Of a stretch of 6,580 nt of DNA, positions 6,395 through 6,580 are shown one piece after another; within the stretch, counting starts at the first letter, position 1; every line of letters starts with the position of its first letter. Source of the DNA: Parachlamydiales bacterium (GTDB lineage Bacteria; Chlamydiota; Chlamydiia; Chlamydiales; Rhabdochlamydiaceae); contig JAGVJV010000212.1 of assembly GCA_020050965.1 (NCBI GenBank), forward strand, positions 1 to 6,580. Reading direction: 5' to 3'. The notes beneath the pieces are model-generated. The model had not been told where the DNA came from. It did not search any database and saw only the letters and a program-made list of their open reading frames with translations. A program made the translations under genes and the position numbers.

Positions 6395-6580
6395 AAACAA
6401 AAGCTGCAAACAAAAAGGGCAAAAGAGTCTGATGACTTTCCAGGCTATTTCGATGATTTATTAGAAATGGGTTGTGGCGAACTCTGTGATCATCTAATAA
6501 GTATTAGAGCTGGGCTTGATGCGGAGAAAAGTGGGACAGATGTAAAAGTTGCAGATTTGGAGCAGAAGATGCCGCAAGCA
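5849..6580 (+). CDS. Paralogue of the DUF4116 protein N-terminal module, partial (3' end beyond window)
   Basis: 244 residues are visible with no stop. The start is fixed by the GGAG and the ATGA overlap. Residues 1 to about 178 align with the N-terminal module of the DUF4116 protein: PICDG (10-14), LKEGVDRIE (24-32), PLCLHDAE (39-46), EGLVSLAHM (91-99), EIGLPL (105-110), LPTCC (133-137) and DKDVSTLLGA (143-152). Similarity fades just where the DUF4116 repeats begin: KKKRIVAVKQ here against ARKRIILTAVTQ there. The following sequence (FPGYFDDLLEMGCGELCDHLIS...) shows no DUF4116 unit so far. The rest is unknown. There is no signal peptide. Being coupled to the phospholipase-like gene, it may be its partner, chaperone-like factor or co-secreted protein. 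The shared module has no function I can name; its conserved Cys (11, 41, 136, 137) and His (43, 98) could bind metal or form disulfides, but that is a guess. Confidence 0.85.
   Translation, partial: MKIVTAGQGPICDGKTNVSAPASLKEGVDRIEELLAKSPLCLHDAEKIKGTYQAMEKLESKLDQIPLYNTLTALTKISEKVQQVAQNPSAEGLVSLAHMEGRLSEIGLPLQGSTEKVSKQFVNKKAEDVAARLPTCCSAEELDKDVSTLLGAAFNSDVKRIIEKKKEAIDRAENKKKRIVAVKQKLQTKRAKESDDFPGYFDDLLEMGCGELCDHLISIRAGLDAEKSGTDVKVADLEQKMPQA

Overview
The window is AT-rich and looks like a piece of a bacterial chromosome, most likely from an environmental Chlamydiota species (Parachlamydia-, Simkania- or Waddlia-like symbiont of amoebae). The reason is the long DUF4116 repeat protein, a repeat class I associate with the large effector-like gene families of those bacteria, and the chlamydia-like AT-rich style with weak -35 boxes. 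This is an inference: no ribosomal, tRNA or housekeeping gene is present to fix the taxon.

Layout. (1) 1-798, minus strand: the N-terminal 266 residues of an exported, helix-rich protein with a clear signal peptide; the gene continues past the left edge. (2) 799-938: a short intergenic region holding that gene's ribosome binding site and a likely -10 box. (3) 939-3581, minus strand: an 880-residue protein made of a ~178-residue N-terminal module, about 25 copies of a ~25-residue DUF4116 repeat, and a short hydrophobic C-terminal segment with a basic tail. (4) 3582-3734: a divergent intergenic region with candidate promoters in both directions and a perfect 6-bp inverted repeat. (5) 3735-5852, plus strand: a 705-residue protein whose N-terminal half carries the histidine/aspartate pattern of zinc-dependent phospholipase C-like enzymes, followed by a long helical C-terminal half I do not recognise. 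(6) 5849-6580, plus strand: overlapping gene 5 by 4 bp (ATGA), a gene whose first ~180 residues are a clear paralogue of the N-terminal module of gene 3, but which then diverges instead of entering DUF4116 repeats; it runs off the right edge.

How they may work together. The phospholipase-like gene and the partial gene after it are almost certainly co-transcribed and translationally coupled. The same N-terminal module sits on proteins on both sides of the phospholipase-like gene, joined to different C-terminal parts. This suggests a locus of modular host-interaction proteins (a lipid-active enzyme, a long helical repeat scaffold with a membrane tail, and a partner) sharing a sorting, chaperone-binding or assembly module. 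None of the three has an obvious Sec signal peptide, so delivery by another route such as type III secretion is possible but not shown by the sequence. I saw no tRNA, rRNA, CRISPR array, insertion sequence or convincing intrinsic terminator.
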